From the NCBI GenBank assembly GCA_001507915.1, contig LGER01000014.1:1-37616 (forward strand): a stretch of DNA of 37,616 nucleotides. Direction: 5' to 3'. The position numbers and the translations under genes were made by a program. Positions 25,293 through 33,126 of this stretch are shown here, in pieces. Below the pieces are notes generated by a model. That model worked only from the letters and a program-made list of their open reading frames with translations. It was not told the DNA's origin and made no database searches. This DNA is from Desulfonauticus sp. 38_4375 (GTDB lineage: Bacteria > Desulfobacterota > Desulfovibrionia > Desulfovibrionales > Desulfonatronovibrionaceae). The first letter of the stretch is position 1; each line of letters starts with the position of its first letter.

Positions 25293-25895
25293 TTAAGTTA
25301 AGTTTATACAAAGAGTGTTGTTTTTTTCTTCCAGTGTAATGTTTAACAGGCTAGCTATTTGCTCACTTTTGGAACTTACTTTAATTTGTGGTTCTATATA
25401 AATTTTGTTTTTCTTGACCAGAAAAGAAAGTTTTTTTTCTTTATTTTCTTCTTGTTGAGTAAAATCGTTTAAGATAGATATAATCAGACCTAAAAAAATA
25501 AAGGGTTGAGTAGAGTATTGGAAAGATTCTGGAGAAGTTAAAGTTAATTCTATATTTTTCATGTCTGCTATTCTTTTATAGACACTAAGGCTTAAACTTA
25601 AATATTCACTTATGTCTATATTGAGACATTTGTCGTCTGGAGTGTGGGCTAATTTATTCAGGTTTTGCACAATCTTGTTGGCTCTTACTGTTTGATTGAA
25701 GATAGAAGTTGTAATTTCTTTTATTTTTTCCAGGCTTAAAGTATTATTATCTTCTTCACTTAACTCTATAAGGTCTTCTAAAAGTCCACTTTTTTCCTGA
25801 ATAATAGCTAGGCAATTTTTTAGCTCATGGGAAATACTGGCCGTTATTTGTCCTTTGATTTGAATTAAGTCCCATAAAGGATTGGATAGGTCCAT
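25293..25895 (-). CDS. Histidine kinase-like protein lacking a recognisable ATP-binding core
   Basis: The 200-residue protein begins directly with a dimerisation/phosphoacceptor helix: SISHELKNCLAII carries H23 in a standard H-box. A second helix (FNQTVRANKIVQNLNKLA) completes the helical hairpin. The following region looks like the first part of a HATPase domain, with FIFLGLIISILNDF at the N-box position, but no G1 (DxGxG), F or G2 (GxGLG) box is found. It therefore probably cannot bind ATP and may act as a histidine phosphotransfer protein (Spo0B-like idea) or a decoy. Its start abuts the stop of the receiver gene upstream (25896). Role is inferred; the lack of ATP motifs is directly visible. 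Confidence 0.7.
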   Translation of the reverse strand: MDLSNPLWDLIQIKGQITASISHELKNCLAIIQEKSGLLEDLIELSEEDNNTLSLEKIKEITTSIFNQTVRANKIVQNLNKLAHTPDDKCLNIDISEYLSLSLSVYKRIADMKNIELTLTSPESFQYSTQPFIFLGLIISILNDFTQQEENKEKKLSFLVKKNKIYIEPQIKVSSKSEQIASLLNITLEEKNNTLCINLT

Positions 25896-26252
25896 TTATT
25901 TTTCCTCTAGTTCTTTTAGTTTATTAAAAAAGTCTTCAAAATCAACTGGTTTTACCAGATAAAAACACCCGCCTTTTAAAGAGCACTCTTTAAGGTCTTC
26001 CTTAGAACCATGTCCAGTTAAAAAACCGATTTTTAACTTAGGTTGAATTTTTTTTAACTCTTCCATGATTTCCAGGCCGCTGATTTTGGGCATTTTCATA
26101 TCCAACACAGCCACATCATATTTTTTTTCTTGAATCAATTTCAGGGCTGTTTCTTTAGTAGTGGCAAAATCGGCTTCAATGCCCCTAAACTTTAGCCTTT
26201 CTACCAGAGCTTCTACTAATTCTTGTTCGTCATCTACAAGTAAAACTCGCAA
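25896..26252 (-). CDS. Single-domain response regulator (receiver)
   Basis: CheY-like receiver of 118 residues. VLLVDDEQE gives the acidic pocket, D51 in VAVLDMKMP is the phosphorylation site, FLTGHGS has the switch threonine and YLVKPVD the lysine. There is no output domain. It sits 13 bases downstream of the full histidine kinase and immediately upstream of the truncated kinase-like gene, without any gap. The receiver sequences in this array are similar to each other (ER-K-RG after the first helix), which suggests local duplication. A step in a phosphorelay is the simplest reading. Confidence 0.88.
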   Translation of the reverse strand: MRVLLVDDEQELVEALVERLKFRGIEADFATTKETALKLIQEKKYDVAVLDMKMPKISGLEIMEELKKIQPKLKIGFLTGHGSKEDLKECSLKGGCFYLVKPVDFEDFFNKLKELEEK

Positions 26253-26265
26253 TTTATAATCCTCC

Positions 26266-27996
26266 TTATGCCTCCTTAGCTTTTACAGGCAGAAAAATAA
26301 AAAAGGTAGTACCTTTTCCTACTTGGCTTTCTACCTGGATCTCCCCTTTTAGCTTTTTAACCAGGCCATAGGTGATGGATAGTCCCAGGCCAGTACCTCC
26401 CTGGTCTTTTTTAGTGGAAAAGAAGGGGTCAAAGATTTTTTTCAGGTTTTCAGGGGAGATGCCAATGCCATCATCTTTAATAGCTACTTTGACCATGTCC
26501 TTTTCTTTCAGGTAGTCAAGAGTGATGTCTATATGCCCTCCCTTCTTAACAGCAGCAAAGGCATTATTGATTATATTTAAAAAGATTTGTTGAAGTTTGC
26601 TGCGATCACTTTGAATAAGAGGTATTTCTTGAGTTTTGGTTATGTTAACGTGAATATCTCTATATTGGGCTTCTTTTTCCAGAAAACTTAAAACTTCTTC
26701 CAATAGTGTCTGTAAATCTACTTCTTCTATTTTTACATCAATATGTCTGGCAAAGCCAAGAAGCCTATGGGTAATAGTTCTACATCTATCCACTTGTTTC
26801 AAGATGGAGTCAATTAAAGAGAGAAGTTTTTTGTCTTCTTTGTATTGGTCGGAAAAAGTAAAAATATCCTTAATTAGTCCTGCAGTTTCATTGATAATGG
26901 CTAAAGGATTGTTTATTTCATGGGCTACACCTGCAGCTAGACGTCCTATAGAGGCAAGTTTATTGGTATGCTCTACCTTATGAATTAGGGCTGCTCTCCT
27001 AAGATCTGCATAATAAATTTTTGTGACTAGCTTGGTAGAGATAATTACAACTACTACCAAGACAATTGCTATTCCTAAGACTAAAGTAGCTAAGGTCTCT
27101 TTTTTTAATATACTTAGTCCACTTTTCAATATGGTAGGCTTTTTTACTAAAACAAAACTAAAAGGTGTCCCTTTTATCTTTTCTTTTCCAAAAATCCAAG
27201 TTTTTCCCGTAGAGTCGCTAAACTCACAAATTTTACTATCTGGAATACATTTTATATTTTGAGGAGAAAAAATTTCTAAAACCTCTCCAAAGAATTTTGA
27301 AGGAGTTTGAAAAACATTATTTTGATTTAAAATAAAAGCATCGCTATTCTCATCCAGTTCTAAACTGCCCAGGAGATTAATTAATTGGGAAGTATCAATT
27401 GTTGTTCTTAAGATAAAAAAATCTCCATTAGAAATATTTTGTTTTATAGATATGGTAAAGTGGGGGGTATTTCTATAACCTAAAAAAACATCACTTATAT
27501 ACTCTTCTTTAATCAAAACTTCTTTATACCAGTCTTGTTGTTTGTAGTTTTTTCCCTTAAGTTCATAAGGACCAACATAATTTATTTGTATCCCTTGAGA
27601 ATCTATTATACCTAAATCTACGATATTGCCAAAAGAAGTTTTTAAATCTAAGTATATTTTACCTAAGACAGAAGTTTTTTTTATTTCTTCATAGGGGGTA
27701 TTTAGTACAATAAACTTTAAAGCTGATTTTTTTTGAGTAATAAAGAAGTTAATTGACTTTTGAGTATTGGATATAAGGCGAACTAAAGGATACTCGACTT
27801 CTGCCTGGATATATTTTTCATAGATGTTTAAATTCAGGAAGGTTAGGATGAGAAGAGGGAGTATAGAGACAAAAGAGATTAGGAGTATTACGCCTATCCA
27901 TAAATTGCGGTAATTAAAAAGTTCTTGTTCTTCTTTATAGATATTAGTTCCCTTCAAAAAAGGAGGAGATATTTGCTGTATAATTTTTTTTAACAT
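26266..27996 (-). CDS. Membrane sensor histidine kinase with periplasmic dCache-like domain
   Basis: A 576-residue kinase with a membrane helix at about residues 33-55, a large extracytoplasmic sensor domain (about 58-300) and a second helix near 303-326. The sensor has the dCache pattern LGIIDSQGIQINYVGPYELKG and QQDWYKEVL. The cytoplasmic part is complete: the H-box GVAHEINNPLAII, the N-box IFLNIINNAFAAV, G1 DDGIGIS, and G2 GGTGLGLSI near the end. dCache domains bind small molecules, often amino or organic acids; the ligand here is unknown. One receiver gene lies 7 bases before its start and another follows it. It is the only intact kinase in the array, hence the probable phosphate source for all four single receivers. 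Confidence 0.9.
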   Translation of the reverse strand: MLKKIIQQISPPFLKGTNIYKEEQELFNYRNLWIGVILLISFVSILPLLILTFLNLNIYEKYIQAEVEYPLVRLISNTQKSINFFITQKKSALKFIVLNTPYEEIKKTSVLGKIYLDLKTSFGNIVDLGIIDSQGIQINYVGPYELKGKNYKQQDWYKEVLIKEEYISDVFLGYRNTPHFTISIKQNISNGDFFILRTTIDTSQLINLLGSLELDENSDAFILNQNNVFQTPSKFFGEVLEIFSPQNIKCIPDSKICEFSDSTGKTWIFGKEKIKGTPFSFVLVKKPTILKSGLSILKKETLATLVLGIAIVLVVVVIISTKLVTKIYYADLRRAALIHKVEHTNKLASIGRLAAGVAHEINNPLAIINETAGLIKDIFTFSDQYKEDKKLLSLIDSILKQVDRCRTITHRLLGFARHIDVKIEEVDLQTLLEEVLSFLEKEAQYRDIHVNITKTQEIPLIQSDRSKLQQIFLNIINNAFAAVKKGGHIDITLDYLKEKDMVKVAIKDDGIGISPENLKKIFDPFFSTKKDQGGTGLGLSITYGLVKKLKGEIQVESQVGKGTTFFIFLPVKAKEA

Positions 27997-28003
27997 TTTA
28001 ATT

Positions 28004-28366
28004 TTATAAAATTTCTTTTATTTTTTTAATTAATACCTTAAAATCCACAGGTTTGTTAAAGCATTCTACTGCCCCCAGTTCCAGGCAAAGCTTTTTTTCT
28101 TTTTCTGAGCCATGTCCGGTAATAATGATGACCCTGGTTTGAGGATATTGTTCGCGGATTATTTTTAACACTTCTAGTCCACTTAGTCCAGGCATTTTTA
28201 GGTCCAGAAGAACAAGTTTAGGCTTTTCCGCAGCTAACACTTTTAATCCTGATTCTCCGTCTAAGGCCATGAGACAGTCAAATCCCCTTAACTTAAGTCG
28301 TTCCGTTAAGGTCTCTAAGTAATCTTTTTCGTCATCAATAATTAAAATTTTGGGCTTAGGAGTCAT
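28004..28366 (-). CDS. Single-domain response regulator (receiver), first gene of the array
   Basis: CheY-like receiver of 120 residues with ILIIDDEKDY, D55 in LVLLDLKMPG, IIITGHGSE (switch threonine) and CFNKPVD (lysine). There is no DNA-binding domain. It is the promoter-proximal gene of a leftward operon that continues with the membrane kinase 7 bases downstream. The 239-base region upstream separates it from the divergent TauE/SafE exporter gene, so both may respond to the same signal. Confidence 0.88.
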   Translation of the reverse strand: MTPKPKILIIDDEKDYLETLTERLKLRGFDCLMALDGESGLKVLAAEKPKLVLLDLKMPGLSGLEVLKIIREQYPQTRVIIITGHGSEKEKKLCLELGAVECFNKPVDFKVLIKKIKEIL

Positions 28367-28611
28367 GGGGTACCTCTCTAATAATAGTTGGTAATTATTA
28401 AAAATAATAAAAATAAAAAATATTTTTTGACAAGCAAAAAAAGTCTGCCAAGAGTATTATTTTTAAGTTTCACTTTTTAACTTATGTTGAAAGATGAAAC
28501 TTTATGGCTTGAGGTTAGTTTTAAAATGTAATACTTAAACTTATTGACATAAAATTCACAAATGAATAAAGTTTGGGTCGTGTTGTATAATTTAACGCTA
28601 AGGAGATGGCT
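28367..28611. promoter_or_regulatory. Divergent intergenic region between the receiver array and the TauE operon
   Basis: About 245 A/T-rich bases that must contain promoters in both directions. Rightward, TATAAT (28586-28591) lies near the TauE start but lacks a convincing -35 at 17 bases. TTGACA motifs occur at 28427 and 28544, too far away. Leftward, TGGCAG and TTGC on the minus strand (28450 to about 28433) resemble a sigma-54 site, but the spacing is 2 bases too long. No operator repeat stood out. Confidence 0.35.
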
Positions 28612-29571
28612 ATGGTAAAGAAAATCTTTGAGAAATTGTTGCTAGCTCTGGGTATGGTGTTGGCTAGTCCTCTTTTTGCTTTGGCAGCAGAGGGTGCTGT
28701 GAATGGTGGGAAGCCCTGGTGGTTTTGGCCTTTGATTTTATTCTTTTTTTGTTTGGTTTTGGGAGTGATTGCAGTTTTAGCTGGTGTAGGTGGAGGCGTT
28801 CTTTATGTTCCTTTAGTAAGTGGATTTTTCCCCTTTCATATTGATTTTGTTAGAGGGGCTGGACTTATGGTGGCTTTAGCAGGAGCTTTAGCCGCAGGTC
28901 CTGGTTTGTTGCGTAGAAACTTAGCCAGCTTGCGCTTAACCTTGCCTATTGCTCTAATTGCTTCTGCTTGCTCTATTGCGGGAGCACTACTTGGACTTTA
29001 TTTATCTCATTTAAATCCTGCTTATGTGCAAGTGGCTTTAGGTATTACTATTATGGGTATTGCCATTTTGCTTTTATGTTCCAAAAACACAGAAAAACCT
29101 GTAGTAACAAAGCAAGATGCTTTGGGTTTAGCCCTTGGACTTCAGGGTGCTTATAAAGAAGAGGGTACTGGAGAAATTGTAGAATGGAAAACCCATAGAA
29201 CCTTGGTTGGTTTTCTTTTATTTATTATTGTTGGAGTTATGGCTGGTATGTTTGGGCTTGGAGCTGGCTGGGCTAATGTTCCAGTTTTAAATCTGGTTAT
29301 GGGTGTACCTTTGAAAATTTCTGTAGCTACCAGTAAGTTTTTACTTTCTATTACTGATACTTCTGCAGCCTGGATTTATTTGAATAAAGGCTGTGTGATT
29401 CCCTTAATGGCCATTCCTTCCATTATTGGACTTATGCTGGGTTCCTTTTTGGGAGTTAAAATTTTAGCTGTAGCTAAACCCAAGTTTATTCGTTATATGG
29501 TTATTGGAGTTTTAATCTTTGCTGGATTTAAAGCCATAGACAAAGGTATGGGCTGGAATATTATTGGATAA
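28612..29571 (+). CDS. TauE/SafE-family anion exporter
   Basis: Members of this family export sulfite, sulfonates or other anions across the inner membrane. Nine or so helices are seen, with a probable signal/first helix (LLLALGMVLASPLFALAAE) and the family block VIAVLAGVGGGVLYVPLVSG. A second half-repeat has GVMAGMFGLGAGWANVPVLNL. A soluble loop of about 25 residues (near 165-195) joins the halves. An ATG at 28606 directly abuts the AGGAG sequence, so the ATG at 28612 with 6-base spacing is chosen. It leads a three-gene set with a small membrane protein and a receiver. In a sulfate- or sulfur-reducing cell, sulfite or related anion efflux would fit; the substrate is inferred. Confidence 0.88.
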   Translation: MVKKIFEKLLLALGMVLASPLFALAAEGAVNGGKPWWFWPLILFFFCLVLGVIAVLAGVGGGVLYVPLVSGFFPFHIDFVRGAGLMVALAGALAAGPGLLRRNLASLRLTLPIALIASACSIAGALLGLYLSHLNPAYVQVALGITIMGIAILLLCSKNTEKPVVTKQDALGLALGLQGAYKEEGTGEIVEWKTHRTLVGFLLFIIVGVMAGMFGLGAGWANVPVLNLVMGVPLKISVATSKFLLSITDTSAAWIYLNKGCVIPLMAIPSIIGLMLGSFLGVKILAVAKPKFIRYMVIGVLIFAGFKAIDKGMGWNIIG

Positions 29572-29600
29572 TCGAAAAATATGAATTTAAGGAGTAAAAA

Positions 29601-30029
29601 ATGGATAAAAGATTAGAAGAAATGGTTAAGCCTATGCCCCAGCAGATAACCTATGCCAATATTTTGTTTTGGGGTGCTTGGGGTGGCATTTTGCTTATGA
29701 CTCTTACCTACATAATCTATCTTGCCCACATCTTGCCTCCGCATGTGGATGTAAATTTGGTGGTCCAAAACTGGCATAAAGGGGTTGCTGAGTATAGAGA
29801 AATAACCAATTCTCCCCAAGGCTGGAATTGGCTTTTTTTGCTAGCTAAAGGTGATTTTATCAACTTTTTAGGTATTGCCTTTTTGGCCTTACTTACTATG
29901 ATATGTTATATAGTGTTGTTCTTTGGTTATGTGAAAAAGAAAGATAAAATTTATGCTACTATTGTAATTGCAGAAATTTTGGTGCTGGCTTTAGCTGCTT
30001 CTGGACTTTTGGGAAGTGGTGGGCATTAA
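29601..30029 (+). CDS. Small membrane protein linked to TauE/SafE exporter
   Basis: A 142-residue protein with three clear helices: residues about 20-45 (ILFWGAWGGILLMTLTYIIY), 86-111 and 116-139. Between the first two lies a hydrophilic loop with HVDVNLVVQNWHKGVAEYRE, probably outside the cytoplasm. No named domain was recognised; DUF1634-like proteins that accompany TauE genes are a loose comparison only. AAGGAG precedes the ATG. The gene follows TauE by 29 bases and precedes the receiver by 24, which suggests it is an accessory subunit or sensor of the exporter. Function is inferred from position. Confidence 0.7.
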   Translation: MDKRLEEMVKPMPQQITYANILFWGAWGGILLMTLTYIIYLAHILPPHVDVNLVVQNWHKGVAEYREITNSPQGWNWLFLLAKGDFINFLGIAFLALLTMICYIVLFFGYVKKKDKIYATIVIAEILVLALAASGLLGSGGH

Positions 30030-30053
30030 ACCTATAAAATATGAGGGATAGTT

Positions 30054-30503
30054 ATGTCTCCAAAAAAGAAAATTAAGATTTTATTGGTTGATGATGAGCA
30101 AGAATTTTTAAATTCTATTGCCGAAAGAGTGAAATTAAAAGGTTTTGAACCAGTTACAGCTACTTCGGGAGAAGAAGCTTTAGAACTGGCTAAAAAAGAA
30201 CACTTTTATGCAGCAGTAGTGGATTTAAAAATGCCAGGTTTAGATGGTCTTGAAACCATTAAGAGATTGAGAGAAATTGATCCTAAACTGCATACCATTT
30301 TACTTACCGGTTTTGGTAATGAAAAAGTTAAAGAAGCTACCAATGCCTTAGAGTCTGAATATTTTGACAAGGCTGATATGCCTAGTTTTTGGGATTATTT
30401 AAAACAACTAGCCCATAAGGTAGAAGATTCCATGGCTGCTGCTGGGCTGGCCACGCATGGCGACTTAGAGGATGCTGAAAAAATAGAAAAAGGTGAAGAA
30501 TAA
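30054..30503 (+). CDS. Single-domain response regulator co-transcribed with the exporter
   Basis: CheY-like receiver of 149 residues with ILLVDDEQEF, D57 in AAVVDLKMPGLDG, LLTGFGNE and YFDKADM supplying the lysine. The last 30 residues (AAAGLATHGDLEDAEKIEKGEE) form an acidic tail without a known domain. It resembles the three receivers of the leftward array more than the NtrC-like protein next door. Its place behind an exporter and a small membrane protein suggests that phosphorylation may control transport directly by protein contact, since it has no DNA-binding part. That is inference. A strong terminator follows immediately. Confidence 0.88.
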   Translation: MSPKKKIKILLVDDEQEFLNSIAERVKLKGFEPVTATSGEEALELAKKEHFYAAVVDLKMPGLDGLETIKRLREIDPKLHTILLTGFGNEKVKEATNALESEYFDKADMPSFWDYLKQLAHKVEDSMAAAGLATHGDLEDAEKIEKGEE

Positions 30504-30533
30504 CCAAAGGGAGGTCAAGACCTCCCTTTGGTT
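30502..30533 (+). terminator. Terminator after the exporter operon
   Basis: AACCAAAGGGAGGTC (30502-30516) pairs perfectly over 15 bases with GACCTCCCTTTGGTT around an AA loop, followed by TTA TTC. It overlaps the receiver stop codon and ends right at the stop of the convergent NtrC-like gene, so it can serve both transcripts. Confidence 0.85.
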
Positions 30534-31856
30534 TTATTCTGGAAGATTATAGTTTTTTAGTTTTCTCCACAAAGATGTCCTGCTTATTCCAAGTATTTTA
30601 GCTGCTTCTACTTTATTTCCTTTGGTATAGTTTAAGACTCGCAAAATATATTCCTTTTCTATTTCCGCCAGGGGTTTAAAGTTGTCTACCCTAAAAGAAG
30701 TCATTGCGCTTTTAAAGCGAGAAGGAAAGTGAATGGTATCAATTTCCTCACCTTCAGCTAAAATAACTGCCCGTTCTATTAGATATTCTAATTCCCTTAC
30801 ATTGCCTGGAAAGTCGTATTCCTTTAATTTGTAGAGGGCCTGGGCAGAAATTTTAGTTATATTCTTTTTAAATTCCTTGGAGTATTTATTTAAAAAGTAA
30901 TAGGCAAGTAAAGGAATATCGTCTTTTCTTTTTCTAAGAGGAGGTAATTCCAGAGATACAGCATTTAGGCGATAGTATAAATCTTCTCTAAATTTTCCTG
31001 CTTTTATTTTTTCCTGAAGATTGCTATTGGTTGCTGCAATTATTCTTGCATCTGCTTTTATTTCTTCATTTCCCCCATAGGGAATAAAGATTTTATGCTC
31101 TATGAACTTTAGAAGCATGCTTTGAATCATTAAAGGAGATTCTTCTATTTCATGTAAAAATAAAGTTCCATTATTAACAGCTTCCAGCAATCCCTTTCGT
31201 TTTCTAGTCTGTTGATTGGAATATTGATATTCTTCTCCAAAGATTTCTCTAAACAATATTTCTGGATTAAAGGTGCTACAGTGAATAGCAATAAATTTTT
31301 CTTTACTTCTAAAGCTTAGGCGATGAATGGTTTTGGCGATAAGCTCTTTTCCTGTTCCTGTTTCACCTATGATTAAAACCGGACAATCCAGCACTGCTAT
31401 TTTATTGAGCTTTTTTTTCAATTCTTGAATTTGCGGCGTTTCTCCAATAATCCAGGGAATTCTGGAAGAAGGAGTTTCTGCTTCTGTGGATTTTTCTTCA
31501 ATATTTATTGGCTGAAAGGAGCGTAAAAATTCCCAGAAATCTCGCAAATCTTCTTTGGGAAAAGTGGGGAGTTTTAGAGGATTGGAGAAGTTTTCTTTAT
31601 TTTTGCCTGTTAGAAGGGCTATTTTTAGATAGGGGTGGGTGACTACTATTTGTTGGAGAGAATTAAAGTCGTCCTGGGAGCTTAAAAATTCAGTATCTAG
31701 CAGCAAGAGAACGAATTGTTGAGAATTTAATAAACTAAGGGCACTGGAAAAGGATTGACTGGAAAAAGGTTGAAACTTTCTTAGGGCCAGTCTTTTACTT
31801 AAAGTCTCCAGAAAGTAAGGGTCTTTATCCAAGATTAACACATTGAGATTCTTCAT
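30534..31856 (-). CDS. NtrC-family AAA+ regulator lacking the GAFTGA motif
   Basis: Three parts in 440 residues. An N-terminal receiver-like domain is decayed (ILDKD in place of the double-aspartate pocket) yet keeps D54 and K101. An AAA+ domain follows, with intact Walker A GETGTGKE (164-171). At the place of GAFTGA, after EIFGEE (204-209), the sequence reads YQYSNQQ, and Walker B reads TLFLHEIE (231-238) with His for the usual Asp. RKRKDDIPLLAYYF and a C-terminal Fis-type helix-turn-helix (AAKILGISRTSLWRKL) are normal. Without GAFTGA it should not remodel sigma-54 holoenzyme; it may act as a repressor or a sigma-70 regulator, as proposed for other such proteins. It is divergent from the cca-like gene. 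Confidence 0.88.
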   Translation of the reverse strand: MKNLNVLILDKDPYFLETLSKRLALRKFQPFSSQSFSSALSLLNSQQFVLLLLDTEFLSSQDDFNSLQQIVVTHPYLKIALLTGKNKENFSNPLKLPTFPKEDLRDFWEFLRSFQPINIEEKSTEAETPSSRIPWIIGETPQIQELKKKLNKIAVLDCPVLIIGETGTGKELIAKTIHRLSFRSKEKFIAIHCSTFNPEILFREIFGEEYQYSNQQTRKRKGLLEAVNNGTLFLHEIEESPLMIQSMLLKFIEHKIFIPYGGNEEIKADARIIAATNSNLQEKIKAGKFREDLYYRLNAVSLELPPLRKRKDDIPLLAYYFLNKYSKEFKKNITKISAQALYKLKEYDFPGNVRELEYLIERAVILAEGEEIDTIHFPSRFKSAMTSFRVDNFKPLAEIEKEYILRVLNYTKGNKVEAAKILGISRTSLWRKLKNYNLPE

Positions 31857-31912
31857 AATTACCTCTATAGGAAATTTTAAAGAAGCTCTGGGTAAAAAGC
31901 AAGGTAAAAGAA

Positions 31913-33016
31913 ATGCAGGTATTTTTAATCGGTGGCAGTGTTCGAGACAGGCTTTTACAAAGACCAGAAAAGGATAAGGATTTTGTAGTGTTGCAGGCTA
32001 CAGAAGAGGAGTTTTTAGCCAGGTTTCCCCGGGCCAAAAAAGTGGGAAAAGGCAAAGCGGTTTTTTTGCTGGGAAGAGATGAATACACTTTAAGTACCAG
32101 TGCTTCCATTGAAGAGGAGCTTGGAAAAAGGGATTTGACCATAAATGCCCTGGCCTTGGACCAGAAGAATAGACTTTATGCCCATCCTTTAGCCTTAAAA
32201 GATTTGGAAAATAAACTTCTGAGACCCATTGAGAAGAAGAATTTTTTTCAAGACCCGCTTAGAGTATACAGAAGTGCTAGGTTTTGGTCTGAACTTCCAG
32301 AGTTTAAACTGCACTCAACTCTTCTTTATATTTCCTGGTCTGTGCTAAAAAGTGAAAAGATAAAAACTCTTAGTGCTGAAAGGGTATGGGGAGAGCTGTT
32401 TAAGGCTTTGCAGGCTAAAAAACCAGGTAATTTTTTTCGTTTTTTAAATCTTATAAGTGGCTTTAACTTCTGGTTTGCACAACTTCAGGAAAGTGCCTTT
32501 ATTCCAGCAGGACCTAAACATCATCATCCAGAAAGCGTGTTGGAACATACCCTGAACCTTATGGATGCCTTAGCCCCTGATTTTTGGGGGGCCTGGCTGG
32601 CCTTTTGTCATGACCTGGGAAAAGTTTTAACTCCTGTTGAGCTTCTTCCTCATCACTATGGTCACGAGGAAAAAGGAAGGGCAGTTTTAAAAGATCTGGC
32701 TAAAAAACTACCCCTGCCCAGAAAAATGCTTAAATATGGGGCTATTGCCTGCAGGTACCACATGCTAGCTGGAAAGTATACCAGCTTAAGACCTGGAACC
32801 AGGGTAAAGTTGCTTTTGAGTTTACCTCAGGAAATCTTTGAGCCTTTTTTTAAATTGGTGCGTTTGGATCAAGGGATGGATTATTTGGAGCAAGCCTTAC
32901 AGGACTTAAAAGTGATTCAAAAGGTAAAACTTCCTCCAGCCCATCAAAACTTGGGTTCCAGATCAGGGGCAATCTTGCACTCTCTTCGGGCCAAGGCCCT
33001 AAAAGACTTTTCTTAA
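31913..33016 (+). CDS. cca: CCA-adding enzyme / poly(A) polymerase family nucleotidyltransferase with HD domain
   Basis: Class II nucleotidyltransferase that builds or repairs the CCA end of tRNAs, or adds poly(A). Residues 1-130 hold the head and catalytic palm: LIGGSVRDRLL, the metal-binding DKDFVV, and KRDLTINALAL. LRVYRSARFWSELPEF is the neck motif. A C-terminal HD domain is marked by HHHPESVLEHTLNLMDAL and FCHDLGK, seen in the E. coli-type enzyme with phosphohydrolase activity. At 367 residues it is on the short side of that branch. There is no clear Shine-Dalgarno; GGTAAAAG lies a few bases ahead of the ATG. It diverges from the NtrC-like gene with a 56-base gap. tRNA CCA-addition and poly(A) function cannot be separated here. 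Confidence 0.88.
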   Translation: MQVFLIGGSVRDRLLQRPEKDKDFVVLQATEEEFLARFPRAKKVGKGKAVFLLGRDEYTLSTSASIEEELGKRDLTINALALDQKNRLYAHPLALKDLENKLLRPIEKKNFFQDPLRVYRSARFWSELPEFKLHSTLLYISWSVLKSEKIKTLSAERVWGELFKALQAKKPGNFFRFLNLISGFNFWFAQLQESAFIPAGPKHHHPESVLEHTLNLMDALAPDFWGAWLAFCHDLGKVLTPVELLPHHYGHEEKGRAVLKDLAKKLPLPRKMLKYGAIACRYHMLAGKYTSLRPGTRVKLLLSLPQEIFEPFFKLVRLDQGMDYLEQALQDLKVIQKVKLPPAHQNLGSRSGAILHSLRAKALKDFS

Positions 33017-33043
33017 AATCACTCAAAAATCGTGCCAAATATC

Positions 33044-33071
33044 TTGACTCTTTTTTCTCCGGTCTTATTTT
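33044..33071 (+). promoter_or_regulatory. Possible promoter of the cbpA-cbpM-clpB operon
   Basis: TTGACT (33044-33049) and TATTTT (33066-33071) are 16 bases apart in the 110-base gap before cbpA. Neither a CIRCE element nor an HspR-type HAIR repeat was found. A heat-shock sigma promoter remains possible but no convincing match was seen. Confidence 0.35.
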
Positions 33072-33126
33072 TTATCAGTTTATAACTTCTTTAAAATAAA
33101 GAATTTTTACAGGAGAATAAGAGGGT

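Noticed and set aside
28433-28450. Sigma-54-like TGGC/TTGC pair on the minus strand ahead of the receiver array
   Set aside because: The distance between the GG and GC elements is two bases too long for a working -24/-12 promoter.
33017-33126. CIRCE or HspR (HAIR) repeat expected before a heat-shock operon
   Set aside because: CTTGACT and ACTCAA fragments occur, but they are not arranged as the required inverted repeat.
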